This document shows positions 1 through 6,770 of a DNA stretch of 15,118 nt, piece after piece (the first letter of the stretch is position 1; each line of letters starts with the position of its first letter). Origin of the DNA: Alkalimonas sp. (GTDB lineage Bacteria; Pseudomonadota; Gammaproteobacteria; Enterobacterales; Alteromonadaceae); contig JAIUMG010000038.1 of assembly GCA_022565655.1 (NCBI GenBank), forward strand, positions 1 through 15,118, given 5' to 3'. The position numbers were made by a program, and so were the translations under genes. The notes under the pieces were generated by a model. It worked only from the letters and a program-made list of their open reading frames with translations, had not been told where the DNA came from and ran no database searches.

Positions 1-176
1 AGGGTCAATAACGGCGGTATGGTTGCTTCACCCACGCCGACGGTGGCGATATCATCACTCTCGACCAAACAAATTTGTAAATGTTTACCCATTAATTTGG
101 CGAAAGCGGCGGCCGCCATCCAGCCAGCGGTTCCACCACCGGCAATCACCACGCGTTTGATTGCTTGCGACTGCAT
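1..176 (-). CDS. Flavin-dependent halogenase B (tryptophan-halogenase family), N-terminal fragment
   Basis: Only the first 58 residues lie in the window; the gene continues past the left edge. Seen: an FAD-binding glycine motif GGGTAGW at residues 13-19 right after the first beta strand (KRVVIAG), an acidic end to the second strand (CLVES, about 36-40), and the family motif VGVGEATIPP at about 46-55. These are hallmarks of the tryptophan halogenase/PrnA family, which uses FADH2, O2 and halide to halogenate an indole or similar ring. The start is well fixed: GAGG lies just upstream and an in-frame stop lies 8 codons before the ATG. It begins 37 bp after the cupin gene and so is probably the fifth gene of the receptor operon. 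It is a separate paralogue of halogenase A at 1932-3539, with a more canonical GEATIPP motif. The catalytic Lys and Glu are outside the window, so activity cannot be judged. The substrate is unknown. Confidence 0.9.
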   Translation of the reverse strand, partial: MQSQAIKRVVIAGGGTAGWMAAAAFAKLMGKHLQICLVESDDIATVGVGEATIPPLLT

Positions 177-188
177 TTGGACCTCGTT

Positions 189-218
189 GTTATCAATTTA
201 GTTATCTATTTAGTTATC
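189..218. repeat. 12-bp tandem repeat, 2.5 copies
   Basis: Units GTTATCAATTTA (189-200) and GTTATCTATTTA (201-212) differ by one base and are followed by a half unit GTTATC (213-218). The array runs over the stop codon of the cupin gene and through most of the short gap before halogenase B. On the minus strand each unit contains TAA, so the array gives stop codons in more than one frame. It may be a simple slippage repeat. No function is claimed. Confidence 0.75.
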
Positions 219-1212
219 GATTGAGTTTATTTAACAGTTCAGCCCGGACTTGTCGGGCCACAGGCTCCGTCAAGGGGCCTTGCAAACCTCGTAAATGTTC
301 AGGAATGTGGTCGGCTTGCCCCTGACCAAACACATAATGATCAAAGTGCTCGCGCCATGCGGCCTTTTGCTCTGCCGGCAGGGCGTTGATACTCAGCATT
401 GCCAACTTTAGTGCCAGTTCCGGGCTAGGTAGATAATCCGGGCTCTCTCGCCACCAAAAATTCATCAGCACATTAAGCGGGCTAAGCGCCTCAATATGAT
501 GCCACCACATGCTGGGGATGATTAACGCATCGCCAGGTTCCAACTCGACCACCTGCGCATGCGCCATCGCTTCGGCGAATTTTGGGAATTGGGTGAAATC
601 AGGCTTGGCAAAGTCCACCAGGCTAATCGCTCGGCCTGCAGGAGATGCATCCAGTGGACCAATGTACAGATTGGCTAATTGTTCAGGCGGAAATAAAGTA
701 AAGCGACGCCGCCCGGCTACCACCACCGCCAAATTTTGCGGTAAGTCGGCATGCGCCGCTATGCGACTTTGATTGCCAATCCACAAGCTGATTAGCGGGT
801 TGTTAGCATGCTGTGCTAACGCCGGCACATGCTGTTGCTCCAACCACTTTGGAAACCAGCGCGGTACAAAGGTGGCCCCTACATACCAGTTCCCGCCGCC
901 ATTGGGCGCAGCCAGCAGTTGGTCTAGTTTGGCGTGTACCGGCTTAAAGTTAAAACCGCTGAAGTCCGCATTGTAAAATACCCGGCCACCACTGCTGGCA
1001 TTACTGATAAAAGCGGTAAGGGGCTCACCACTGTAATGACTCAGTAAATAATCACGAGTGGCAGGCTCACCTTTTTTTGCCGCGCAGACTGCCGGCCAGT
1101 GTGCAGCAAAGTCAGGCAAATGCAGCGGCAGCGTGCTATTGAGTATAGCAGTGCTAATACTATCGGAGGTTACGCCGGACAGGGTGGCGACCGGTTGCGC
1201 CGCAGACCACAT
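214..1212 (-). CDS. Cupin-like / JmjC protein of the FIH (Cupin_8) type, TonB-receptor associated
   Basis: 332 residues without signal peptide, so probably cytoplasmic. The double-stranded beta-helix core runs from about residue 140 to 255. An H-x-D metal motif (HAD, 154-156) precedes the strand AVVVAGRRRFTLFPP (162-176), and the distal histidine lies in PGDALIIPSMWWHH (226-239), probably H238. This is the same arrangement as human factor-inhibiting HIF (H199, D201, H279 in a WWHHIE context), so a Fe(II)/2-oxoglutarate hydroxylase fold with a complete iron triad is likely; the substrate is unknown. The RxRF basic strand fits a 2-oxoglutarate or structural role, but that assignment is inference. 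Receptor-linked members are often annotated as cupin-like or Pass1-related. The ATG lies one base after the SapC stop (TAAAATG) with only a weak upstream GGA, which suggests translational coupling. What it acts on in sugar uptake is not known. Confidence 0.88.
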   Translation of the reverse strand: MWSAAQPVATLSGVTSDSISTAILNSTLPLHLPDFAAHWPAVCAAKKGEPATRDYLLSHYSGEPLTAFISNASSGGRVFYNADFSGFNFKPVHAKLDQLLAAPNGGGNWYVGATFVPRWFPKWLEQQHVPALAQHANNPLISLWIGNQSRIAAHADLPQNLAVVVAGRRRFTLFPPEQLANLYIGPLDASPAGRAISLVDFAKPDFTQFPKFAEAMAHAQVVELEPGDALIIPSMWWHHIEALSPLNVLMNFWWRESPDYLPSPELALKLAMLSINALPAEQKAAWREHFDHYVFGQGQADHIPEHLRGLQGPLTEPVARQVRAELLNKLNR

Positions 1213-1213
1213 T

Positions 1214-1921
1214 TTAGTTTATTTCCAACAGTTGATTTTTAAAGCCAATCAAGCGCGCAAACTGTGATTGCGAGGCCAACATCATGTAAATCGCATCTAA
1301 GTAACCAGCCTGCTGCAACTGCGCCAATTGTTCACCACTGAGCTGCGCTAATCTGGGTTCGTTGATGGTATAGAAACCATGCAAGCTGTGCTGCTGGTCA
1401 TTGTTTAAGGTGACATCAAGCACAAAAGACTCAATCAACTCCAGTGCAAGTAGCTGCTGACTGAACTGCTTGGCGTCGGTCATGCCATGGTGCAAGGTTT
1501 CCAATTGCTCAGCCACTCTCTGCAGATAGGGGCTGTTACCACCAAACTCCAAAAACAAAGCTTCTCCAGTGGTGCGACTCACTTTCGGGTGCGCCGTATC
1601 AAGGTGGATCACACGCTCATTATTTTGCAGGCCAATGGTAAACGGTTCGCGAGCGATGTCTAATGGCACATAGCCAGCTTGCCATCCTTGCTGTTGCACA
1701 AACAGGTTTTCACCCGCCTGAAATCCTAGTAACAACACGGGCATAAACTGCCCTGTATTGCCGTCTTTGTAAAACAGGATAGGGTAATAGGCTTGTGCAG
1801 CGCGAAACTCAGCTGGAAAGCTCAAACAAAACATTTGGTTATCACCCAGCTCCGGGCTACGTTCAGTGCGTATCTTTACGTCAAGATGGTCAACGTTATT
1901 GAGTAATTCGATAGTAGCCAT
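1214..1921 (-). CDS. SapC family protein
   Basis: 235 residues; recognised as the SapC family (Pfam PF07277 by memory) from its length, its start MATIELLNNVDH, the segment CLSFPAEFRAAQAYYPILFYKD near residues 32-53, and VPLDIAREPFTIG around residue 85. The family is named after a Campylobacter S-layer-associated protein, but its biochemical role is not established. There is no signal peptide or membrane segment, which suggests a cytoplasmic protein. I chose the ATG at 1921 because a strong AGGGGAG lies immediately upstream, overlapping the halogenase stop, and leaves a 10-bp gap. A start at 1951 would overlap halogenase A by 20 bp without a better ribosome site. Genes of this family recur between halogenase and cupin-like genes behind TonB receptors, as here, so a shared job with them is likely. 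Confidence 0.9.
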   Translation of the reverse strand: MATIELLNNVDHLDVKIRTERSPELGDNQMFCLSFPAEFRAAQAYYPILFYKDGNTGQFMPVLLLGFQAGENLFVQQQGWQAGYVPLDIAREPFTIGLQNNERVIHLDTAHPKVSRTTGEALFLEFGGNSPYLQRVAEQLETLHHGMTDAKQFSQQLLALELIESFVLDVTLNNDQQHSLHGFYTINEPRLAQLSGEQLAQLQQAGYLDAIYMMLASQSQFARLIGFKNQLLEIN

Positions 1922-1931
1922 CGGCTCCCCT

Positions 1932-3539
1932 TTAAATCTTTTGTAAGCCATGAGCTTTGACTTGGTTCAGTAATTCGCGATTACTGACCAAGCCCGCTCT
2001 GAGCTGTTGTGTTTTCTGTTGTACTTCGGCAAAGGCATGGTTGGCGCGTACCGCTAAACTTGTCTTTAGTGGCCGCTCGCTCGTTGGTAACTGCCGCATG
2101 CCATAGAGAATATATTGGTAACTGGCCGCTGGGAATAATTCTTCCGCCATCGGCAAATCATAGCGGCTTGGCACAAAGTGTTGCCACATCATCAGCTTTT
2201 GTTGCAGCAACGCCGGTATCGAGGCGTCAGCGCGTTGGGCCAGCCAATAATCGCTGTCATCCCGTGTCGACAGCAGGTAATGCAATTTTAAAAACTCAAC
2301 AATTTGTTGCCAGCGGTAGCTGAAGGTTTGATTAAAGCGCTCACCGACAATAGCAAGCTGCGCCAGGCTCCGTGGTAATTGCTCGCTAATAAACTTAGCA
2401 GACAATTCAACCATCACCAAGGCTGATGCTTCTAAGGGTTCAATAAAGCCTGCTGCCATGCCGACAGCCACGCAATTGTGTCGCCAAAATTGCTGGCGGT
2501 AGCCTGGCGTAAATCGGATAAGCCTTGGCTGGTAGCGCTCGCTAAATTGTTGCTCGGATAATTGCAGGTACTGCGCAAGCGTTCGATGCGCCTGTTCTTC
2601 GTCGGTATGGCCACTGTGGTGAACAAAGCCTACGCCTCGGCGGGTTGGTAAGCCGATATCCCATACCCAGCCTTCAGTTTGTGCTGTGGCCAGCGTTGCT
2701 GATGCAATGGGCGTCTGATCATCCTCGTAAGGAACTTGTACTGCTAAGGCACTGTCGTTTAGTAAGGTGTGCTGCACACTCATTAAGGGGGTTTGATAAT
2801 GCTTACCAATAAGTAAGCTCTGCAAACCCGAGCAATCGATAAATAAATCACCGGTTAAGGCACCATGTTGCGCCGTTTGCAGTGCAGCAATACAGCCATC
2901 AGGGTGACTGTGAACGGCTATGACATCATCGACAATATGCGTCACCCCAAGCTGTTTAGCATGCTGGCTCAATAAGGCGACAAATTTACCGGCATCCAGG
3001 TGATAGCCGTAGTTTTGTAAAAACGCGTATTCCGGGGTACTGATGCGCTTAGGCGCTAAACCAGCGGCAATCACCGCAGGTTGACTGGATACCGCCGCCG
3101 CGAATTCGACTTGGTGATGGTGGCGAAACCAATAGTCTGCAATATCCAGTTCATCGGCAGCCACAGGGGCGGTAAAGGGGTGGTAATAACAATCTTGTGG
3201 CGCAGCGCTGCGCCATTGTCGGAACACACTACCTTGTTTAAAGCTGGCATCGCAGCTAAGTAAGAATTCGGTTTCAGATATGCCAATCCGCGCTAATGTT
3301 GCGCGCATCGATGGCCAGGTCCCCTCGCCAACGCCAATGGTAGGCACCGAGGCAGACTCAATCAGGGTAATCTTGACCAGAGGATTTGTGTGATGATCTG
3401 CTGCCAATAAGGCCGCGGTTAGCCAACCAGCACTACCACCACCTACGACCACAATATTCAACTGTTCTGTGGCAAAGGACTGTGTGTTTGCAGCTTCAGT
3501 CAGGTTATCCGTTGCGTGTGACTTGGTTGCTTGCATCAT
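1932..3539 (-). CDS. Flavin-dependent halogenase A (tryptophan-halogenase family, TonB-receptor linked)
   Basis: 535 residues from the chosen ATG. Seen: FAD-binding GGGSAGW (33-39); GVGEGTWPS (69-77) in place of the usual GEATIP; SFKQGSVF (99-106), whose K101 matches the catalytic lysine K79 of PrnA; and GFIEPLEAS (364-372), whose E370 matches PrnA E346. The marker WxWxIP is altered to WVWDIGLP (291-298), and the residues after the glutamate are A-S-A rather than the S-T-G that helps bind chloride in PrnA. It is therefore a bona fide family member with both catalytic residues but a variant halide site, as in other receptor-linked members. Expected reaction: FADH2/O2-dependent halogenation of an indole-like group; the substrate and even the halogenating activity are unproven. 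ATG 3539 (or 3536) follows AAGAAG with good spacing; the upstream GTG at 3545 is less likely. A hairpin separates it from the receptor gene. Confidence 0.9.
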   Translation of the reverse strand: MMQATKSHATDNLTEAANTQSFATEQLNIVVVGGGSAGWLTAALLAADHHTNPLVKITLIESASVPTIGVGEGTWPSMRATLARIGISETEFLLSCDASFKQGSVFRQWRSAAPQDCYYHPFTAPVAADELDIADYWFRHHHQVEFAAAVSSQPAVIAAGLAPKRISTPEYAFLQNYGYHLDAGKFVALLSQHAKQLGVTHIVDDVIAVHSHPDGCIAALQTAQHGALTGDLFIDCSGLQSLLIGKHYQTPLMSVQHTLLNDSALAVQVPYEDDQTPIASATLATAQTEGWVWDIGLPTRRGVGFVHHSGHTDEEQAHRTLAQYLQLSEQQFSERYQPRLIRFTPGYRQQFWRHNCVAVGMAAGFIEPLEASALVMVELSAKFISEQLPRSLAQLAIVGERFNQTFSYRWQQIVEFLKLHYLLSTRDDSDYWLAQRADASIPALLQQKLMMWQHFVPSRYDLPMAEELFPAASYQYILYGMRQLPTSERPLKTSLAVRANHAFAEVQQKTQQLRAGLVSNRELLNQVKAHGLQKI

Positions 3540-3552
3540 GACCACTTCTTGT

Positions 3553-3581
3553 AAAAAGTAGCCATCTTGCGATGGCTACTT
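3553..3581 (-). terminator. Hairpin with U-tract between receptor and halogenase genes (terminator or attenuator)
   Basis: A perfect 11-bp inverted repeat, AAGTAGCCATC / GATGGCTACTT (3556-3566 and 3571-3581), closes a 4-base loop. On the minus strand the stem runs directly into a T-run (positions 3557-3553, two of them shared with the stem). It sits 18 bp after the receptor stop codon and ends about 13 bp before the halogenase start. This is the form of a Rho-independent terminator. No obvious promoter was seen in the remaining gap, so the halogenase operon probably depends on read-through, making the hairpin an attenuator or a 3'-end stabiliser that sets receptor mRNA above that of the following genes. 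Confidence 0.8.
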
Positions 3582-3599
3582 GTTCAGGGCAAGAACATT

Positions 3600-6569
3600 T
3601 TAGAAGGTATATCGTGCACCGATGGCAAAACGGCGACCTGTTTCAGTATAGTTCACTAATTGCAGTGAGTTGCGCTCATGTGAACGCATTGATTCGTTGG
3701 TCAGGTTAATGGCTTCAATGAAGACCGATAACTTTTCGTTGACATCGTAGCTCGCACTGGCATCCCATTGACCGTAAGACTCTACATAAATGGGGTTTTG
3801 TAAGCCTTGGGCGTTAACCGTTGATGCGAGGAATTTACCACGCCAGTTGTAGGCAATACGTGCTTGCAGGCCTTCTCTATCGTAGAAACCCACTAAGTTG
3901 TAGGTGTCGCTCATGCCGAGTAAGGCAAATTGCTGATCCAAACTGAAGTTGTCGTAGTTAAAGTCACCACTGACGAGGGTTGCGTTGGCAATCACACCAA
4001 AGCCTGTGTCACCGATTAAGTGCTGAACTGCTAACTCCCAACCGTCTAATTTGGCACCATCCTGGTTAACCGGGATCGTGATATCAAAGGTCGCTGGCGT
4101 ATCGCCAGGTACCCCTAAGATAAAGCCATTCGCATCAACCGTTTCCGGGTAATTCTCTCTGATATACGCACGAATCGCAGGAGTGTCGTTACCGACGGCA
4201 GCAAGTGCTTCGGCATAACGAGGGCCTTGCGCTGGGTGGGGTAAGTTGAAGGTTTGCTCTTTCACCGTAGTGCGGCCGATAAAGTTCTTCGCCTTTTTAC
4301 GGAAGTAACCAACCGACATATAACTGCCTTCGTCATAGTACCACTCGAGTGACAAATCGAAGTTGGTTGACTCAAACGGGTCTAAATCCGGGTTACCTCG
4401 AGCACCGGTACCGCCGTCAAACCGCACTAAGGAGTTCAGGGTTTGGCCGCCCTGAATATCCGCATAGCTGGGGCGAGCAAGGGTCTTGCTTACGGACGCA
4501 CGTAGCAGCACGTCATCAACGAGTTCAACGTTGAAATCGATGTTTGGCAATACATTGCTGTAGCTACCCGTTAATTCAGTAAAGTCACTTTCACCGGTAC
4601 TGATCAGGTTAAACTCGTTGTCACCCGCCCAGGCGATGCCGCTGTATACCGGCACTAAGGCTCTTGAGGTGACATCGGTCTTCTCGTAGCGCACACCGGC
4701 CGTCAAAAAATACGGCAGCACACCAATGTCGCCGGCAAAGTTGAACTGCACATAAGCCGCTTGCTGCTTTTCAGTGGTACGGCGATCAGTGGTCATGTCT
4801 GATGATGCACAAAATGAAGTGCCGCAATCCCCGACCGCACCTAAGTCACCATAGGTATCGTTAGCAATTTGACGAATCGTATTGAAATCCCAACGGAAGA
4901 ACTCTTTTAGCATGTCGCTGCCGGTGGACGCATCAAAATTATCGGCCAATTGATCCAGTTTAAATACCGACGGGTCAATATCGCCAGCCTCACCTAAACC
5001 GCCCCAATTATCTTGTTGCACGTTCGAAAACGCTGAGCGGTTTCTGGTTTCTGAGGTAGACACACCGAAATCAATGTTGGTTAAGATGCCGGTGTCAAAC
5101 ACATAGTTACCACGAACTTGCAATTGCTCGATGTCACTGCGCATTTGGCTGTTACGGAAGGAGCTACCTGTTACCCGCATATCTTCACCTCGAATACCGG
5201 TGAAACCATCAGGATAGGTAATGGCTAAGGTCGGTAAATCGCTGTCGAAACGCGCCGTAGTTACCGAACGCACAAAAGTTGCAGCCCCAATCACATTGTT
5301 ACTGCCAAATGGGCTATTTGGCCGCGACTCTGCGGACGAGTCATGATAGTCGAACCCTAACTGCAAATTGTCGTTCACTTGCCATTCGGTGTTGAAACCC
5401 AGTGATTTATTCTCGTTCACGGTCGAGAATTGACCGCCGCCCATGGCTAAATCACCTGGGGTACCGAACGCTTCTGAGTACACGATTGGCGCAGCCACCG
5501 GGCCATCGCTCCAGACACCCGTCGACGGGCCAAAGTTAAACCAGGCAGACACGTCGTTGTAACGGTCCGACACTTCGTTTTTCGAATAGGTGTAATCTAA
5601 GGTTGTGGTGACTGCATCGACCGGGCGATATTGCAGCACTAACTGGCCATTGGTACGGGTTCGTTCCACTTCATGGAACGAGTAACCCAAACTTTGCGGC
5701 ACGGAGTAGATGGAGTCTGCTGCCGGGTAATTTTGATGGGCATTGTCGCCATCTGGGATCAAACCACCCCAGTCAGCATTGCCGCCATCCCAGTCGAAAC
5801 CATTGATAGTTCCAGGGAAGGTGCGCCAACCACCGGTGTTGGCTTGCTTATTACCGCTATTACGTTCTTGATAAGAACCGCTGATGGCCACACCAAACCT
5901 TTCGTCGTTGAAGGTGTTGCTGTATAAGCCAGATATTTCAGGGGTGATGGTTGAGCCTTCGTCGGTTGACTGGTCCATCACACCTTTAACACCAAAAGTG
6001 GCTTGCATGCCGGGTGCATTCATTCGGTTCAATGGACGGGCAGTCAAAATGTTAATGGTTGATCCCATGCCACCGGTTGCAATGCTGGCCCGGCCAGTTT
6101 TATACACTTCAACGCCGGCAATACCCTCGGCAGCCAGGTTAGCAAAGTCAAAAGAGCGGGATGATGAAGCTGTGGTTGCTTCCAGTGACGACGCAGGCAT
6201 TTGCCGACCATTGAGCATCACCAGGTTAAATTCCGGGCCAAAACCACGTACTGTCACCCGGCTGCCTTCACCGTTTGAGCGGTCAATCGCGACGCCGGTG
6301 ATCCGCTGTAAGGATTCTGCCAGGTTGGTGTCTGGGAATTTACCAAAGTCTTCAGAGGAAATGGCATCCACCACACCTGTAGAGCTGCGTTTAATATCCA
6401 TCGATCGGATCAAGCTGCCACGAATACCGGTTACCTGAATAACTTCGATGTCTTCATTTGTTGCTTGAGTTGTTGTGTCATCAGCCAATACTGGCGTGAG
6501 CATGCTTGCACCGGTCAGTAACGATATACTAACCGCGAGGCGTGAAAGTTTGAAACCGCTGTGATTCAT
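3600..6569 (-). CDS. TonB-dependent outer-membrane receptor, probable oligosaccharide uptake
   Basis: 989 residues. A Sec signal peptide covers residues 1-29 (hydrophobic SRLAVSISLLTGASMLT, cleavage likely after VLA). A TonB-box-like segment IEVIQVTG (41-48) is followed by the plug domain (about 55-180), with typical motifs DFGKFPDTNLAESLQRI, VTVRGFGPEFNLVMLNGR and GMGSTINILTARP. The rest is a large beta barrel ending in the aromatic signature GARYTF. The length and plug style fit the Xanthomonas/Caulobacter-type receptor family (TIGR01782-like), whose members bring oligosaccharides or other large ligands into the periplasm using TonB energy. C582 and C587 could form a disulfide in an extracellular loop. 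AAGGGAGA lies 6 bases before the ATG. The neighbours (GH3, GH1, sugar carriers) point to a beta-glucan oligomer as ligand, but this is inference from context. The promoter at 6673-6701 with its adjacent palindrome suggests repression by the nearby LacI-type regulator. Confidence 0.95.
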   Translation of the reverse strand: MNHSGFKLSRLAVSISLLTGASMLTPVLADDTTTQATNEDIEVIQVTGIRGSLIRSMDIKRSSTGVVDAISSEDFGKFPDTNLAESLQRITGVAIDRSNGEGSRVTVRGFGPEFNLVMLNGRQMPASSLEATTASSSRSFDFANLAAEGIAGVEVYKTGRASIATGGMGSTINILTARPLNRMNAPGMQATFGVKGVMDQSTDEGSTITPEISGLYSNTFNDERFGVAISGSYQERNSGNKQANTGGWRTFPGTINGFDWDGGNADWGGLIPDGDNAHQNYPAADSIYSVPQSLGYSFHEVERTRTNGQLVLQYRPVDAVTTTLDYTYSKNEVSDRYNDVSAWFNFGPSTGVWSDGPVAAPIVYSEAFGTPGDLAMGGGQFSTVNENKSLGFNTEWQVNDNLQLGFDYHDSSAESRPNSPFGSNNVIGAATFVRSVTTARFDSDLPTLAITYPDGFTGIRGEDMRVTGSSFRNSQMRSDIEQLQVRGNYVFDTGILTNIDFGVSTSETRNRSAFSNVQQDNWGGLGEAGDIDPSVFKLDQLADNFDASTGSDMLKEFFRWDFNTIRQIANDTYGDLGAVGDCGTSFCASSDMTTDRRTTEKQQAAYVQFNFAGDIGVLPYFLTAGVRYEKTDVTSRALVPVYSGIAWAGDNEFNLISTGESDFTELTGSYSNVLPNIDFNVELVDDVLLRASVSKTLARPSYADIQGGQTLNSLVRFDGGTGARGNPDLDPFESTNFDLSLEWYYDEGSYMSVGYFRKKAKNFIGRTTVKEQTFNLPHPAQGPRYAEALAAVGNDTPAIRAYIRENYPETVDANGFILGVPGDTPATFDITIPVNQDGAKLDGWELAVQHLIGDTGFGVIANATLVSGDFNYDNFSLDQQFALLGMSDTYNLVGFYDREGLQARIAYNWRGKFLASTVNAQGLQNPIYVESYGQWDASASYDVNEKLSVFIEAINLTNESMRSHERNSLQLVNYTETGRRFAIGARYTF

Positions 6570-6652
6570 TGCCTGTCTCCCTTATTTTTATTGAGTGCTA
6601 AATAGTTGTTATTAATGACCACATTGAATTATTGTTTTTGTGATTCAGATAA

Positions 6653-6672
6653 AAATGTAAGCGCTTACATTT
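6653..6672. promoter_or_regulatory. LacI-family operator, perfect 20-bp palindrome (receptor promoter)
   Basis: The sequence AAATGTAAGCGCTTACATTT is a perfect 20-bp palindrome with the central CG step and TG..AA..TT..CA pattern typical of LacI/CcpA-type operators. It starts at the base right after the receptor -10 element, so a bound repressor would cover the start point. It matches the site at 10693-10712 at 18 of 20 positions. The obvious candidate binder is the regulator encoded at 13610-14623. Confidence 0.9.
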
Positions 6673-6701
6673 AAGGTAGTACATTTACTAACCAAGGTCA
6701 A
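6673..6701 (-). promoter_or_regulatory. Sigma-70-type promoter of the TonB-receptor operon
   Basis: On the minus strand, TTGACC (6701-6696) and TACCTT (6678-6673) are separated by exactly 17 bp. The -35 is close to consensus; the -10 keeps the T, A and final T. The start of transcription would fall inside the palindrome at 6653-6672, giving a leader of roughly 95 bases before the receptor ATG. The remaining DNA of the gap (6570-6650) is AT-rich leader with no other clear signal apart from the ribosome site. Confidence 0.7.
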
Positions 6702-6721
6702 TGTAGCGCGGGTTAAAATTT

Positions 6722-6761
6722 AAAAAAAGTGCTCATGCAAAAACAGTGTTTGCATGAGCAC
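6722..6761 (-). terminator. Rho-independent terminator of the transporter-GH3 operon
   Basis: A perfect 13-bp inverted repeat (6729-6741 with 6749-6761; arms GTGCTCATGCAAA and TTTGCATGAGCAC) closes a 7-base loop. On the minus strand it is followed by seven Ts (6728-6722). It lies 9 bp after the GH3 stop codon and isolates that operon from the receptor promoter downstream. Confidence 0.92.
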
Positions 6762-6770
6762 CGATGCACT

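Noticed and set aside
1921..1951. Longer SapC start overlapping halogenase A
   Set aside because: The downstream ATG at 1921 has a strong ribosome site and matches the family N-terminus.
5884..6438. 184-codon plus-strand reading frame
   Set aside because: It lies wholly opposite the plug-domain coding region of the TonB receptor, which has clear family motifs; the plus-strand product resembles nothing known.
6624..6653. Plus-strand promoter-like pair TTGAAT and GATAAA facing the receptor promoter
   Set aside because: The region is AT-rich, the spacer is 18 bp, and there is no gene to serve in that direction except antisense to GH3; probably chance.
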